Shown piece by piece: positions 42,515 to 51,027 of a stretch of DNA of 64,000 nucleotides (position 1 is its first letter; each line of letters starts with the position of its first letter). The notes below the pieces were generated by a model. That model was not told where the DNA came from and did no database searches. It saw only the letters and a list, made by a program, of their open reading frames with translations. The DNA is from Pseudomonas laurylsulfatiphila (GTDB lineage Bacteria > Pseudomonadota > Gammaproteobacteria > Pseudomonadales > Pseudomonadaceae). Position numbers and translations under genes: made by a program. The stretch lies in contig NZ_NIRS01000009.1 of NCBI RefSeq assembly GCF_002934665.1, forward strand, positions 124,001 to 188,000, read 5' to 3'.

Positions 42515-43291
42515 ATGAACAGCGAAGAACAAACCCTGATCGATGGACTGTTTTCCCGACTGCAGCAGGCCGAAACGGACTCAGCCCCGCGCGACGCCCA
42601 GGCCGAGGCGCGGATCAAGGAACACCTGACGCGCCAGCCTGCGGCAGGATATTTCATGACCCAGGCGATTCTGGTGCAAGAGGCAGCGATCAAGAGCCTC
42701 GATGAGCAGAACCAGCAACTGACCCGGCAAGCCCAGCAATTGCAGGCCGAACTGCAACAGGCCAAGGCCCAGGCGACCCCGGCTCCAGCGTCGAGCGGCG
42801 GTGGCTTTTTGTCGAGTATCTTTGGCGGCGCTTCCCGTGATCCACAACCGGCACCGACCCAGAGTTCGGCGCCATCGAGCGGTGGCTGGCGTGAACCGGG
42901 GCGCTCGTCGTTCGGATCGCAAGCGCCACAGCAGAACTTCGGTGCCCCGCCACAGAGTTTTCCACAACAGGGCTATGCCCCGCAGCAGCAAGCACCGGCA
43001 GCGGCCGGCAGCAGTTTCCTCGGTGGTGCGCTGAAAACCGCCGCTGGCGTGGCGGGTGGCGTGATGCTGGCTCAAGGCATCAGCAGCCTGTTCCATCACA
43101 ATCAGCAACCGGAAGTCGTCGAAGTCATCAAGGAAGAGCCGGCCCAGGTCAACGACCAGGGCACCAATGGCTGGGGCGATGACCAGCGCATGGCCGGCAA
43201 TGATTCCTGGAGCAACGATCAGGGCGGCTTCAGCGACGCTGACTACAGCGATGACTCGCTCTTTGGCGGCGACGACGATTCTTTCGTCTGA
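42515..43291 (+). CDS. DUF2076 family protein
   Basis: A 258-residue protein starting MNSEEQTLIDGLFSRLQQAE. Residues 1-92 form a predicted helical or coiled-coil segment (LDEQNQQLTRQAQQLQAELQQAKAQ). Residues 95-175 are Ser/Gly/Pro/Gln-rich and probably disordered, then AAGSSFLGGALKTAAGVAGGVMLAQGISSLFHH is a glycine-zipper-like hydrophobic stretch, and the tail is acidic (DDSLFGGDDDSF). DUF2076 proteins have been described as putative periplasmic ligand-binding sensors, yet there is no signal peptide here. The function is unknown. Confidence 0.88.
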   Translation: MNSEEQTLIDGLFSRLQQAETDSAPRDAQAEARIKEHLTRQPAAGYFMTQAILVQEAAIKSLDEQNQQLTRQAQQLQAELQQAKAQATPAPASSGGGFLSSIFGGASRDPQPAPTQSSAPSSGGWREPGRSSFGSQAPQQNFGAPPQSFPQQGYAPQQQAPAAAGSSFLGGALKTAAGVAGGVMLAQGISSLFHHNQQPEVVEVIKEEPAQVNDQGTNGWGDDQRMAGNDSWSNDQGGFSDADYSDDSLFGGDDDSFV

Positions 43292-43297
43292 CACCCA

Positions 43298-43414
43298 GTG
43301 GCGAGGGAGCTTGTCGGATCGCCGCACCGTCCCGCTGGGGTGCGAAGCAGCCCCCTTACTTTAGAACCCGAGGGGCCTGCTACGCAGTCCAACGGGAGCA
43401 AGCTCCCTCGCCAC
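43298..43414. repeat. REP-like pair, class E (GTGGCGAGGGAGCTTG)
   Basis: GTGGCGAGGGAGCTTG and the inverted AAGCTCCCTCGCCAC bound a 117-base element that also contains inner CGCTGGGGTGCGAAGCAGCC and inverted GGGGCCTGCTACGCAGTCCA segments, so it folds as a longer nested structure. It is the only member of this class in the window. Confidence 0.85.
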
Positions 43415-43503
43415 ATAGCCGATTATTCGCGGAACAATCCTCTGGGCTGGCATACTGGGCGACCTTTCGGGCCTGGTGCCTGATTCAGCCTTGAGGAAAG
43501 CCG

Positions 43504-43983
43504 GTGAAAAAAATCGCAGTGTTCGCCGATGTCCAGAACCTCTACTACACCGTGCGTCAGGCTTATGGTTGCCACTTCAACTATGCCGCGCTGTGGGCTG
43601 ACATCAGCCAGCAGGGCGAGATCGTCGAAGCCTATGCCTACGCCATCGACCGTGGCGACAGCAAACAGCAGCAGTTCCAGCAGATCCTGCGCAACCTCGG
43701 TTTCACCGTGAAACTCAAGCCGTACATCCAGCGCAGCGATGGTTCGGCCAAGGGTGACTGGGACGTGGGCATCACCCTCGACATCATGGATGCCGCCGAC
43801 CATGTCGATGAAATTGTCCTGGCCTCTGGCGATGGCGATTTCGACATGCTGCTCGAACGCATCATCAGCAAGCATGGCGTGCAAGCCGTGGCCTACGGCG
43901 TGCCGGGCCTGACGGCCAACTCGCTGATCCGCGCCGCCAGCCGCTACGTGCCGATCGAAGGCGCGTTGTTGCTCAAGAATTGA
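43504..43983 (+). CDS. NYN-domain (LabA/DUF88) PIN-like nuclease
   Basis: A 159-residue protein that is almost entirely a NYN domain, a PIN-like fold of predicted RNases. Acidic metal-site candidates are D9 in FADVQN, the pair in KGDWDVGITLD and the cluster in ASGDGDFDMLL. The start is GTG at 43504, after GAGGAAAGCC. It ends 22 bases before a DEDDh exonuclease gene in the same direction. RNA is the expected substrate for NYN domains, but that is from the family, not shown here. Confidence 0.9.
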   Translation: MKKIAVFADVQNLYYTVRQAYGCHFNYAALWADISQQGEIVEAYAYAIDRGDSKQQQFQQILRNLGFTVKLKPYIQRSDGSAKGDWDVGITLDIMDAADHVDEIVLASGDGDFDMLLERIISKHGVQAVAYGVPGLTANSLIRAASRYVPIEGALLLKN

Positions 43984-44005
43984 TTTTTACGGAGTTGAAC
44001 CAGGT

Positions 44006-44611
44006 TTGGAACGCATCGCAGTCATCGACTTTGAAACCACCGGGATCTCCCCGAGCAGCAGCTGCCGGGCCACGGAAATTGCCGTGGTGATCCTTGAACA
44101 GGGGCGCATCGTCGAGCGTTACCAAAGCCTGATGAACGCCGGCGTGCGCGTCCCGGCCTTCATCGAGCAGCTCACCGGCATCAGCAACGCCATGCTGCGC
44201 ACCGCGCCGTCGGCGGAGCAGGTGATGAACGAAGTGAATGAGTTCGTCGGCACCACACCGTTGCTCGCGCACAACGCCGCGTTCGACCAGAAGTTCTGGG
44301 ACTTCGAACTCGGGCGAATCAAGCGCACCCGCTTGCAGAACTTTGCCTGTTCGCTGCTCTTGGCCCGCCGCCTGATGCCCACCGCGCCGAACCACAAACT
44401 CGGCACCCTCACCACGTTTGCCAACCTGCCGCACACCGGCAAGGCTCACCGGGCCATGGCCGATGCCGAGATGGCGGCCAACCTGACGGCGCACCTGGAG
44501 GACGAGTTGCTCCAGAAGCATGGCCTGCGCGAGCTGTCCCATGACTTGCTGTGCAAGTTGCAGAAGGTACCGGCGGGGAAGGTGGGCGAGCATCTCAAGC
44601 GCTATCGCTGA
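44006..44611 (+). CDS. DEDDh 3'-5' exonuclease (DnaQ-like)
   Basis: A 201-residue exonuclease. The DEDDh residues are visible as D and E in IDFETTG, D in HNAAFDQKFWD, and H...D in HRAMADAEM. The start is TTG at 44006 (MERIAVIDFETTG), with CCAGG just upstream; no ATG is available in the right place. It is shorter than DNA polymerase III epsilon and has no linker to a polymerase domain, so it belongs to the RNase T/PolC-exo-like stand-alone group. It follows the NYN nuclease gene by 22 bases and is likely co-transcribed with it. Confidence 0.9.
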   Translation: MERIAVIDFETTGISPSSSCRATEIAVVILEQGRIVERYQSLMNAGVRVPAFIEQLTGISNAMLRTAPSAEQVMNEVNEFVGTTPLLAHNAAFDQKFWDFELGRIKRTRLQNFACSLLLARRLMPTAPNHKLGTLTTFANLPHTGKAHRAMADAEMAANLTAHLEDELLQKHGLRELSHDLLCKLQKVPAGKVGEHLKRYR

Positions 44612-44632
44612 TCCCGAACTCACCACAAATCC

Positions 44633-44718
44633 CCTGTAGGAGCGAGCCTGCTCGCGACGGGGTGTCAGGTTTCCCGCGTTATCGTTGGCGACCACCGCGA
44701 GCAGGCTCGCTCCTACAG
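44633..44718. repeat. REP-like pair, class C variant (TGTAGGAGCGAGC)
   Basis: CTGTAGGAGCGAGCCTGCTC and the inverted GAGCAGGCTCGCTCCTACAG copy. It has the class C loop but the class B outer GTAGG in place of GTGGG, so it is intermediate between the two. It lies between converging genes. Confidence 0.88.
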
Positions 44719-44731
44719 GTTCCGCGTTCGA

Positions 44732-45187
44732 TCAAAGCTTGCCATTCCCTTCGATATGCCCCAACGGAACCCGCTTCTCTATCGCACTGGACAACACGAT
44801 CGACGTCTTGCTGAACCCGAACGTGGCGATCCGGTTGATCAGATCTTCCAGCTCCGGCATCGAGCCCACCGCGGCTTGCATGATCACGCACGGATCGCCG
44901 GTCACCCGATGGCATTCGGTCAATTGCGGGATTTTGATCAGGTCGTCGTAGGCCTTCTGGTTGCCGTGCTGGTTCAGGCGCAATTCGATCACGCACTGGA
45001 TCGGCAGGCCGAGCTTGGCCATGTCGACCTTCGCCTGATAGCCGGTGATCACGCCGTTGGCTTCGAGCTTGGCCACGCGCTCGGCCACCGCCGGGGCGGA
45101 CAGGTTGACCTTGCGCGCCAGGTCGGCGTACGACGCGCGACCGTTTTCCAGCAGGGCGCTGAGCAGCATGCGGTCGTATTTGTCCAT
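44732..45187 (-). CDS. Lrp/AsnC family transcriptional regulator
   Basis: A 151-residue feast/famine regulator with an N-terminal HTH (LDKYDRMLLSALLENGRA to NLSAPAVAERVAKLEANG) and a RAM domain (IQCVIELRLNQHG to CVIMQAAVGSMPELEDLI). It is divergent from an EamA transporter gene with 164 bases between, an arrangement that suggests it controls the transporter, perhaps in response to an amino acid. A TTTCGAAA palindrome lies near 45212 in the shared promoter region. Confidence 0.93.
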   Translation of the reverse strand: MDKYDRMLLSALLENGRASYADLARKVNLSAPAVAERVAKLEANGVITGYQAKVDMAKLGLPIQCVIELRLNQHGNQKAYDDLIKIPQLTECHRVTGDPCVIMQAAVGSMPELEDLINRIATFGFSKTSIVLSSAIEKRVPLGHIEGNGKL

Positions 45188-45351
45188 GGGGCGACTCCTG
45201 AAAATGCTCGACTTTCGAAAACACGGTTTATAGCGCTGAACTCCGTGATATGAAAAGTGTACCGGCGCTTTAAACAGGTTTTGTAACTTATTTTCCGTCG
45301 CCAGCCTTTCTAGAATAGCCGTTCACTTGTCCTTGCCTGTGAGCTGCCCCC

Positions 45352-46281
45352 ATGTCCGGCCTTCGTCGCTTTCCCTTACCTTTGATCGCTGCCTTTTTCG
45401 CCTTGTACGTGATTTGGGGCTCGACTTACCTGGTGATCCGCATCGGTGTGGAATATTGGCCACCGCTGTTGCTCGCCGGCATCCGCTTCGTCATTGCCGG
45501 GACCTTGATGTACGCCTTTCTGCGCTGGCGCGGGGCGCCGGCACCGACCTGGGCTCAGTGGAAAGCCGCCGGGGTCATCGGGATTTTGCTGCTGGCGTGT
45601 GGCAACGGCGCGGTCAGTGTGGCCGAGCACACGGGCGTGGCCTCCGGGGTGGCGGCTTTGGCGGTGGCGACGGTGCCGCTGTTTACCTTGCTGTGCGGAT
45701 ATTTCTGGGGCGCACGTAATACCCGTCTCGAATGGGCCGGGATTGTGCTCGGGCTGATCGGCATTGCCATGCTCAACCTGGGCTCGAACCTGCAATCGAG
45801 CCCGTTGGGCGCGGCGTTGCTGATCTTTGCGGCGGCGACCTGGGCGTTTGGCTCTGTTTGGAGCAAACACCTGCCGTTGCCTCAGGGCGCGATGGCCAGC
45901 GCTGTGGAAATGCTGGTGGGTGGCGTAGTGCTGCTGATCGCCAGTGCGGTCAGCGGTGAACACCTGGAAAAGGTGCCGCCCATCGAAGGTTGGGCAGCCC
46001 TGGCGTACTTGACCGTGTTCGGCTCGATCATCGCCTTCAACGCCTACATGTACCTGTTGAAACACGTGCGTCCGGCGGCGGCTACCAGTTATGCCTACGT
46101 CAATCCTGCGGTGGCGGTGTTGCTGGGGATCGTGTTTGTTGGCGAGACCATCGGCATCGAAGAAGCACTGGCGATGGCTGTGATCATCAGCGCCGTGGTG
46201 CTGATCGGATTGCCGCAGTGGCGTCGGACGCCGGTTAAGCCTGTGGTGACGGTGCTACCGACAGAATCCCGAGTGAATTAG
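45352..46281 (+). CDS. EamA/DMT transporter (YedA-like)
   Basis: A 309-residue inner-membrane protein with ten predicted helices in two EamA repeats (about 10-140 and 155-290). Start MSGLRRFPLPLIAAFFALYVIWGSTYLVIRIGVE and the AYMYLLKHVRPAAATSYAYVNPAVAVLLG segment resemble YedA. It probably exports amino acids or related metabolites. TAGAAT at 45312-45317 is a likely -10 element about 35 bases before the start. The divergent AsnC-type gene is its probable regulator. Confidence 0.92.
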   Translation: MSGLRRFPLPLIAAFFALYVIWGSTYLVIRIGVEYWPPLLLAGIRFVIAGTLMYAFLRWRGAPAPTWAQWKAAGVIGILLLACGNGAVSVAEHTGVASGVAALAVATVPLFTLLCGYFWGARNTRLEWAGIVLGLIGIAMLNLGSNLQSSPLGAALLIFAAATWAFGSVWSKHLPLPQGAMASAVEMLVGGVVLLIASAVSGEHLEKVPPIEGWAALAYLTVFGSIIAFNAYMYLLKHVRPAAATSYAYVNPAVAVLLGIVFVGETIGIEEALAMAVIISAVVLIGLPQWRRTPVKPVVTVLPTESRVN

Positions 46282-46359
46282 GGTAAACTGCGCGGCATTG
46301 CATCTTGTTTTGCACACTTGTTTTGAACAACCCGCGCTGAATTTTCCTACGGTATTCCC

Positions 46360-47700
46360 ATGACTTTCGCCACCCTTGGCCTGATCGAACCCTTGCTGCG
46401 CTCCCTAGAGACGCTCGGCTACCAGACTCCGACGCCGGTTCAGGCGCAAGCCATTCCGGCGGTGCTGGCCGGTCGCGACCTGATGGCCGCCGCCCAGACC
46501 GGCACCGGCAAGACGGCCGGTTTCGCCCTGCCGCTGTTGCAACTGCTGGCCATGGAAGGGCCGAAAGTCACCGCCAACTCGGTCCGCGCGCTGATCCTGG
46601 TACCGACCCGCGAGCTGGCCGAGCAGGTTCACGAGGCCGTGCGCCAGTACGCCGAAAATCTGCCGCTGCGTACTTACGCGGTGTACGGCGGCGTCAGCAT
46701 CAACCCGCAAATGATGAAGCTGCGCAGCGGTGTCGATCTGCTGGTGGCAACCCCGGGCCGCTTGCTCGACCTGTTCCGCCAGAACGCGCTGAAGTTCAAC
46801 CAGCTGCAAACCCTGGTGCTGGACGAAGCCGACCGCATGCTCGACCTGGGCTTTTCCGAGGAGCTGGCGAACATTTACCGTGCGCTGCCGAAGAAACGTC
46901 AGACGCTGCTGTTCTCCGCGACCTTCTCCGATGACATCCGCCTGCTGGCCGGGCAGATGCTCAACGACCCGCTGAGCATCGAAGTCAGCCCGCGCAACGT
47001 GGCGGCCAATACGGTCAAGCAATGGATCGTGACCGTGGACAAGAAGCGCAAGCCGGAGCTGTTTGTGCACCTGATGCGCAAGGGCAAGTGGAAGCAAGTA
47101 CTGGTGTTCGCCAAGACCCGCAACGGCGTGGATGCGCTGGTGGAAAAGCTTCAGGGCCTGGGCATCAACGCCGACGGCATCCACGGCGACAAACCCCAGG
47201 CTACCCGTCAGCGCGCACTGGATCGTTTCAAGGCGAGTGAAGTGCAGATTCTGGTCGCTACCGACGTGGCGGCCCGTGGCCTGGACATCGAAGACCTGCC
47301 GCTGGTGGTCAACTTCGACTTGCCGATCGTCGCCGAGGATTACATCCACCGCATCGGTCGTACCGGCCGCGCGGGCTCGACCGGCGAGGCGATTTCCCTG
47401 GTATGCGCCGATGAAGTGAATCTGCTGTCGGCGATCGAGATGCTGACCCGCCAGACGCTGAAGCGTCAGAATGAGCCGGACTTCGAGCCGGAGCACCGCG
47501 TGCCGGACACCGATGCCAGCGGTCAGGTGATCAAGAAGCCGAAAAAACCGAAGAAGCCCAAGGCTTCCGGTGGTGGCGGTGGTAAACGCAATCTTGGCAA
47601 GTGGGTAGATAGCGGAGAGGTTGCACCGGCGGAGCCTTCGATCAAGCCGGTGCGCAAGGTGCCGGTGTTCAATACCGGGCCGCGTAAGCGCAAGCCTTAA
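46360..47700 (+). CDS. rhlE: DEAD-box RNA helicase RhlE
   Basis: ATP-dependent RNA helicase involved in RNA turnover and ribosome assembly. The protein has 446 residues: Q motif GYQTPTPVQ, Walker A AQTGTGKT, PTRELAEQ, DEAD box LDEADRMLDLGF, SAT in LLFSATFSDD, and HRIGRTGRAG. Residues from about 375 are a basic, low-complexity tail rich in Lys/Pro (KKPKKPKKPKASGGGGGK), which would bind RNA without sequence choice. The place matches the P. aeruginosa RhlE1 locus as I recall it. Confidence 0.94.
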   Translation: MTFATLGLIEPLLRSLETLGYQTPTPVQAQAIPAVLAGRDLMAAAQTGTGKTAGFALPLLQLLAMEGPKVTANSVRALILVPTRELAEQVHEAVRQYAENLPLRTYAVYGGVSINPQMMKLRSGVDLLVATPGRLLDLFRQNALKFNQLQTLVLDEADRMLDLGFSEELANIYRALPKKRQTLLFSATFSDDIRLLAGQMLNDPLSIEVSPRNVAANTVKQWIVTVDKKRKPELFVHLMRKGKWKQVLVFAKTRNGVDALVEKLQGLGINADGIHGDKPQATRQRALDRFKASEVQILVATDVAARGLDIEDLPLVVNFDLPIVAEDYIHRIGRTGRAGSTGEAISLVCADEVNLLSAIEMLTRQTLKRQNEPDFEPEHRVPDTDASGQVIKKPKKPKKPKASGGGGGKRNLGKWVDSGEVAPAEPSIKPVRKVPVFNTGPRKRKP

Positions 47701-47724
47701 TAGCTTCAGCGATCGTTCGACCGC

Positions 47725-47816
47725 CATCGCGAGCAAGCTCGCTCCCACAGGATCCATGTCGTACACAAATTATGTGTTCACTGAAGATTAATGTGGGAGC
47801 GAGCTTGCTCGCGATT
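47725..47816. repeat. REP-like pair, class C
   Basis: CATCGCGAGCAAGCTCGCTC and the inverted TGTGGGAGCGAGCTTGCTCG copy lie between the converging rhlE and flavoprotein genes. The inner bases are AAGCTT-like rather than CAGGCT, a matched change on both arms. Confidence 0.9.
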
Positions 47817-47830
47817 GGGGCGACTTGGTC

Positions 47831-49072
47831 TCAGCCCTTGCGCCGCAACCACTCCACCATCCCCAACCCCGCCGCCCGCCCACTGGCGAAACACGCAGTC
47901 AGCAGATAGCCGCCTGTCGGCGCTTCCCAATCGAGCATTTCCCCGGCGCAAAACACGCCAGGCATTTGCTTGAGCATCAAGCGCTCATCCATCGCCTCGA
48001 ACAACACACCGCCCGCGCTGCTGATGGCTTCGTCCAGCGGACGGGTTTTCACCAGTGTCAGTGGCAATGCCTTGATCGCCTTGGCCAGCAACGCCATATC
48101 GGCAAAGCACTCGGCGCTGGTCAGTTCACGCAACAGCGCCGCTTTTACCCCATCGATGCCAAGCTGGCTGTGCAGATGCTTGGCCATCGATCGTGAACCT
48201 CGTGGTTTGCTCAACGCCGCCAGAACTTTATCCACAGGCCGGCCGGGCAACAGGTCCAGATGAATCGTTGCCGAACCGTGCTGGTTGATCGCTTCGCGGA
48301 TCGGTGCCGACAGGGCGTAGATCAAACTGCCCTCGACCCCGGTGGCGGTCATCACGCATTCGCCGAGCCGGGGGACGTCGTCGTTCAGGCCGATGGCGAT
48401 ATTTTTCAGCGGCGCACCGGCGAATTTGCTGACCATCAATTCGCTCCAGGCCTGCACTTCGAAGCCGCAATTGCTCGGTTGCAACGGCGCCAGTCCCACG
48501 CCGTGCTGCTCCAGTGCCTGCATCCAGGCGCCGTCCGAACCCAGCCGTGACCAACTGCCGCCACCGAGGGCGAGCAGGGTGGCATCGGCTTGAACGGTCT
48601 TTTCGCCTTCCGGGCTGTCGATGCGCAAACCGCCATGTTCGGTCCAGCCGAGCCAGCGATGGCGGGTGTGGATAACTACACCGCTGTCGCGCAGGCGTTT
48701 GAGCCAGGCGCGTAGCAACGGTGCGGCTTTCATGTCGGTGGGGAATACCCGGCCGGAGCTGCCGACGAAGGTCTCGATGCCGAGCCCGTGAATCCACTGG
48801 CACAGCGCTTCGGCACCGAAGCCTCGCAACAGCGGGGCGATTTGCGGGGCGCGTTCGGCGTAACGCGAGAGAAACGCCGGGTAGGCTTCGGAGTGAGTGA
48901 TGTTCATGCCGCCGACACCAGCCAGGAGGAATTTTCGTCCGACCGAAGGCATGCCGTCGTACAGGTCGACCTTGATCCCGGCCTGGCTCAGCACTTCAGC
49001 TGCCATCAAACCGGCAGGACCGCCGCCGATGATGGCGACGTGAGGGGGGAGGGAAGTGCTGGGCTGAGTCAT
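47831..49072 (-). CDS. HI0933-like flavoprotein (TIGR03862 family)
   Basis: A 413-residue FAD-dependent oxidoreductase of the BaiN/RdsA-like group. The dinucleotide fold is IIGGGPAGLMAAEVL near residue 14; SVGRKFLLAGVGGMNITHSE is the HI0933 hallmark; LALGGGSWSRLGSDG and the C-terminal GVFCAGEMLDWEAPTGGYLLTACF complete the FAD site. The substrate is unknown for this subgroup. It stands alone, with a class D REP pair and DnaA-box-like repeats upstream. Confidence 0.9.
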   Translation of the reverse strand: MTQPSTSLPPHVAIIGGGPAGLMAAEVLSQAGIKVDLYDGMPSVGRKFLLAGVGGMNITHSEAYPAFLSRYAERAPQIAPLLRGFGAEALCQWIHGLGIETFVGSSGRVFPTDMKAAPLLRAWLKRLRDSGVVIHTRHRWLGWTEHGGLRIDSPEGEKTVQADATLLALGGGSWSRLGSDGAWMQALEQHGVGLAPLQPSNCGFEVQAWSELMVSKFAGAPLKNIAIGLNDDVPRLGECVMTATGVEGSLIYALSAPIREAINQHGSATIHLDLLPGRPVDKVLAALSKPRGSRSMAKHLHSQLGIDGVKAALLRELTSAECFADMALLAKAIKALPLTLVKTRPLDEAISSAGGVLFEAMDERLMLKQMPGVFCAGEMLDWEAPTGGYLLTACFASGRAAGLGMVEWLRRKG

Positions 49073-49125
49073 GGTAAAAGCTGCGGTGTGGCGGAGTAGC
49101 CGCGCATTCTAGCAGTACACGATAA

Positions 49126-49216
49126 CTGTGGGAGCGGGCTTGCCCGCGATAGCGAACTGTCAGTCAACAAAGATGTTGATGTGCCGGCGTCATCGCGGGC
49201 AAGCCCGCTCCCACAG
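49126..49216. repeat. REP-like pair, class D (TGTGGGAGCGGGCTTGCCCGCGAT)
   Basis: TGTGGGAGCGGGCTTGCCCG and its inverted copy flank about 45 bases. It is the sole class D member in the window, upstream of the flavoprotein gene. Confidence 0.9.
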
Positions 49217-49305
49217 GGTTTGGTGGTGTTTGCCAGTGCTGGTTAAAAAATAACCGTCGTTCTGTAGCCTATACGCAGTGGGGCCTGCAGGCCCTTTCAC
49301 TCAGG

Positions 49306-49350
49306 TTATCCACAGGCAGCTCCACAGGCATTGTGGGTAAAGCATCCACA
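49306..49350. promoter_or_regulatory. Cluster of DnaA-box-like sites
   Basis: A perfect TTATCCACA lies at 49306-49314, TGTGGGTAA (reverse of TTACCCACA, one mismatch to the consensus TTATNCACA) at 49332-49340 and a weaker GCATCCACA at 49342-49350. A further TCCACA core lies at 49321-49326. The sites are intergenic, directly after the histone-deacetylase-like gene stop and upstream of the flavoprotein gene. Confidence 0.55.
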
Positions 49351-49352
49351 AC

Positions 49353-50273
49353 TCAGTGACAGCCTGATGACTGCCAGACGCGCTGCGCGCTGTGATGGAG
49401 GATGCCGTGGCGACGGGCCAGGGCCTGGCGGTCCTTGCTGTAGCCGCCGCCGATCACCCCGACCACCGGGATGTCGCGACCCAGGCAATGGCGCATCACG
49501 CTTTCATCGCGGGCGGCGACGCCTTCGTCTGTCAGCTTGAGATAACCCAGGGCGTCGTCCTTATGCACATCGACCCCGGCGTCATACAGCACCAGGTCCG
49601 GTTGGTAGAGCGGCAGCAGGTAGTTGAGCGCATCGTCCACCACCTTCAGGTAGTCGGCATCGCCCATGCCGTTGGGCAGCGGAATGTCCCAGTCACTTTC
49701 GGCTTTGCGTGCAGGAAAGTTCTTTTCGCAGTGCAGGGAAACGGTTACCGCTTCCGGGGTGTGGTGCAGGATTCGTGCGGTCCCGTCGCCTTGATGCACG
49801 TCGCAATCGAAGATCAGCACCCGGTTCACTCGACCACTTTCCAGCAGGTAATGGCTGATCACCGCCAGGTCATTGAAGATGCAGAACCCGGCCGGGTAGT
49901 CGTAGTGCGCATGATGGGTACCGCCCGCCAGGTGACAGGCCAGGCCATGCTCCAGCGCCTGCTCGGCCGCCAGCAGCGAGCCGCCGACTGCGCGCACCGT
50001 GCGCCGGGCCAGTGCTTCGCTCCAGGGCAGGCCAAGGCGGCGCTGGTCTTCGCGGGACAATTCGCCACTCATGTAGCGTTCGATATACGAAGGGTCATGG
50101 GCGAGGGCGAGAATGTCTGCCGGACACAGATCCGGGCGCAGCAGGTCGGCGTCGCGGGTCAGGCCGCTGTCTACCAGGTGATCGCGCAGCAGGCGGAACT
50201 TGTCCATGGGGAAGCGGTGATCCGCCGGAAACTCGGGACTGTAGTCTTCGTGATAAATCAGCGGCAGTGGCAT
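49353..50273 (-). CDS. Histone-deacetylase-family (class II-like) amidohydrolase
   Basis: A 306-residue zinc amidohydrolase of the HDAC/acetylpolyamine amidohydrolase superfamily. Family motifs: LACHLAGGTHHAHYDYPAGF (tandem His), IFDCDVHQGDGT (zinc Asp and His) and LYDAGVDVHKDD (second zinc Asp). In bacteria these enzymes act on acetylated small molecules or proteins. The start is uncertain: ATG at 50273 (MPLPLIYHEDYS) fits the family, ATG at 50279 adds two residues, and neither has a good ribosome-binding site. It is divergent from the GNAT gene, so an acetylase and a deacetylase-like gene share one promoter region. Confidence 0.92.
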   Translation of the reverse strand: MPLPLIYHEDYSPEFPADHRFPMDKFRLLRDHLVDSGLTRDADLLRPDLCPADILALAHDPSYIERYMSGELSREDQRRLGLPWSEALARRTVRAVGGSLLAAEQALEHGLACHLAGGTHHAHYDYPAGFCIFNDLAVISHYLLESGRVNRVLIFDCDVHQGDGTARILHHTPEAVTVSLHCEKNFPARKAESDWDIPLPNGMGDADYLKVVDDALNYLLPLYQPDLVLYDAGVDVHKDDALGYLKLTDEGVAARDESVMRHCLGRDIPVVGVIGGGYSKDRQALARRHGILHHSAQRVWQSSGCH

Positions 50274-50352
50274 GGTCATTTCATGTAGGAATGAGAGAGG
50301 GATCCTACCAGCGTTGTAGACTGGCGACATTGAAATGGAGGGGCGGGGCACG

Positions 50353-50922
50353 ATGGAGCCAATACTGGAACTTGAAAGCGCTCGGCTGCTGTTGCGCCAG
50401 TGGCGCGATGAAGATTTGGCGGACTTTGCGGCGATGTGTGCCGATCCGCAGGTGATGCGCTATTTTCCAGCCCCCCTGAGCAGGCTGGAAAGCGCGTCAT
50501 TGATCGGGCGAATCCGTGGTCATTTCGCCGAGCATGGTTATGGGCTCTGGGCCTTGCAACGAAAGGACTCTGGCCAGTTCATCGGGTTTACCGGGCTCAA
50601 TGTGGTCGGATTCGACGCACCATTCACCCCCGCGACGGAAATCGGCTGGCGCCTGGCCCGCGAGCACTGGGGCCTCGGTTACGCCAGTGAAGCGGCATGG
50701 ACCGCTCTACGCTGCGGGTTCGACCGCTTGCCGCTGAAAGAGGTGGTGGCCTTCACGACGCAAACCAACCTGCCGTCAGAGAAAGTCATGCAGGCCATCG
50801 GCATGCACCATGACCCGGCGGATGACTTCGAACACCCGCGACTCGAAGCCGATCATCCGTTGCGTCGGCATGTTCTGTATCGCATCAGCCGCGAACAATG
50901 GCTGCAAACCTTGCATGGATAA
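50353..50922 (+). CDS. GNAT acetyltransferase, PA3944-like
   Basis: A 189-residue RimJ/RimL-type GNAT acetyltransferase. It aligns through its length with P. aeruginosa PA3944 as I recall it (FAAMCADPQVM, HFAEHGYGLWAL, FIGFTGLN, EIGWRLA, EVVAFTT, DPADDFEHP, DHPLRRHVLYR), an enzyme reported to acetylate polymyxin-type peptides in vitro. The acetyl-CoA loop is in REHWGLGYASEA. The ATG at 50353 is chosen over 50335 because it follows GAGGGGCGGGG. It is 105 bases upstream of tesB, the same neighbourhood as PA3944-PA3942. The physiological substrate is not known. Confidence 0.9.
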   Translation: MEPILELESARLLLRQWRDEDLADFAAMCADPQVMRYFPAPLSRLESASLIGRIRGHFAEHGYGLWALQRKDSGQFIGFTGLNVVGFDAPFTPATEIGWRLAREHWGLGYASEAAWTALRCGFDRLPLKEVVAFTTQTNLPSEKVMQAIGMHHDPADDFEHPRLEADHPLRRHVLYRISREQWLQTLHG

Positions 50923-51027
50923 GCTGGCACGGACGTTTACAATGGCCCCATGCTGGCCCGGGCCGGAAACTGAATCGACCGTTGCAGCCAAGACTGCACG
51001 GCAATGTTTTGCGTGAGGAGAGTCTGA

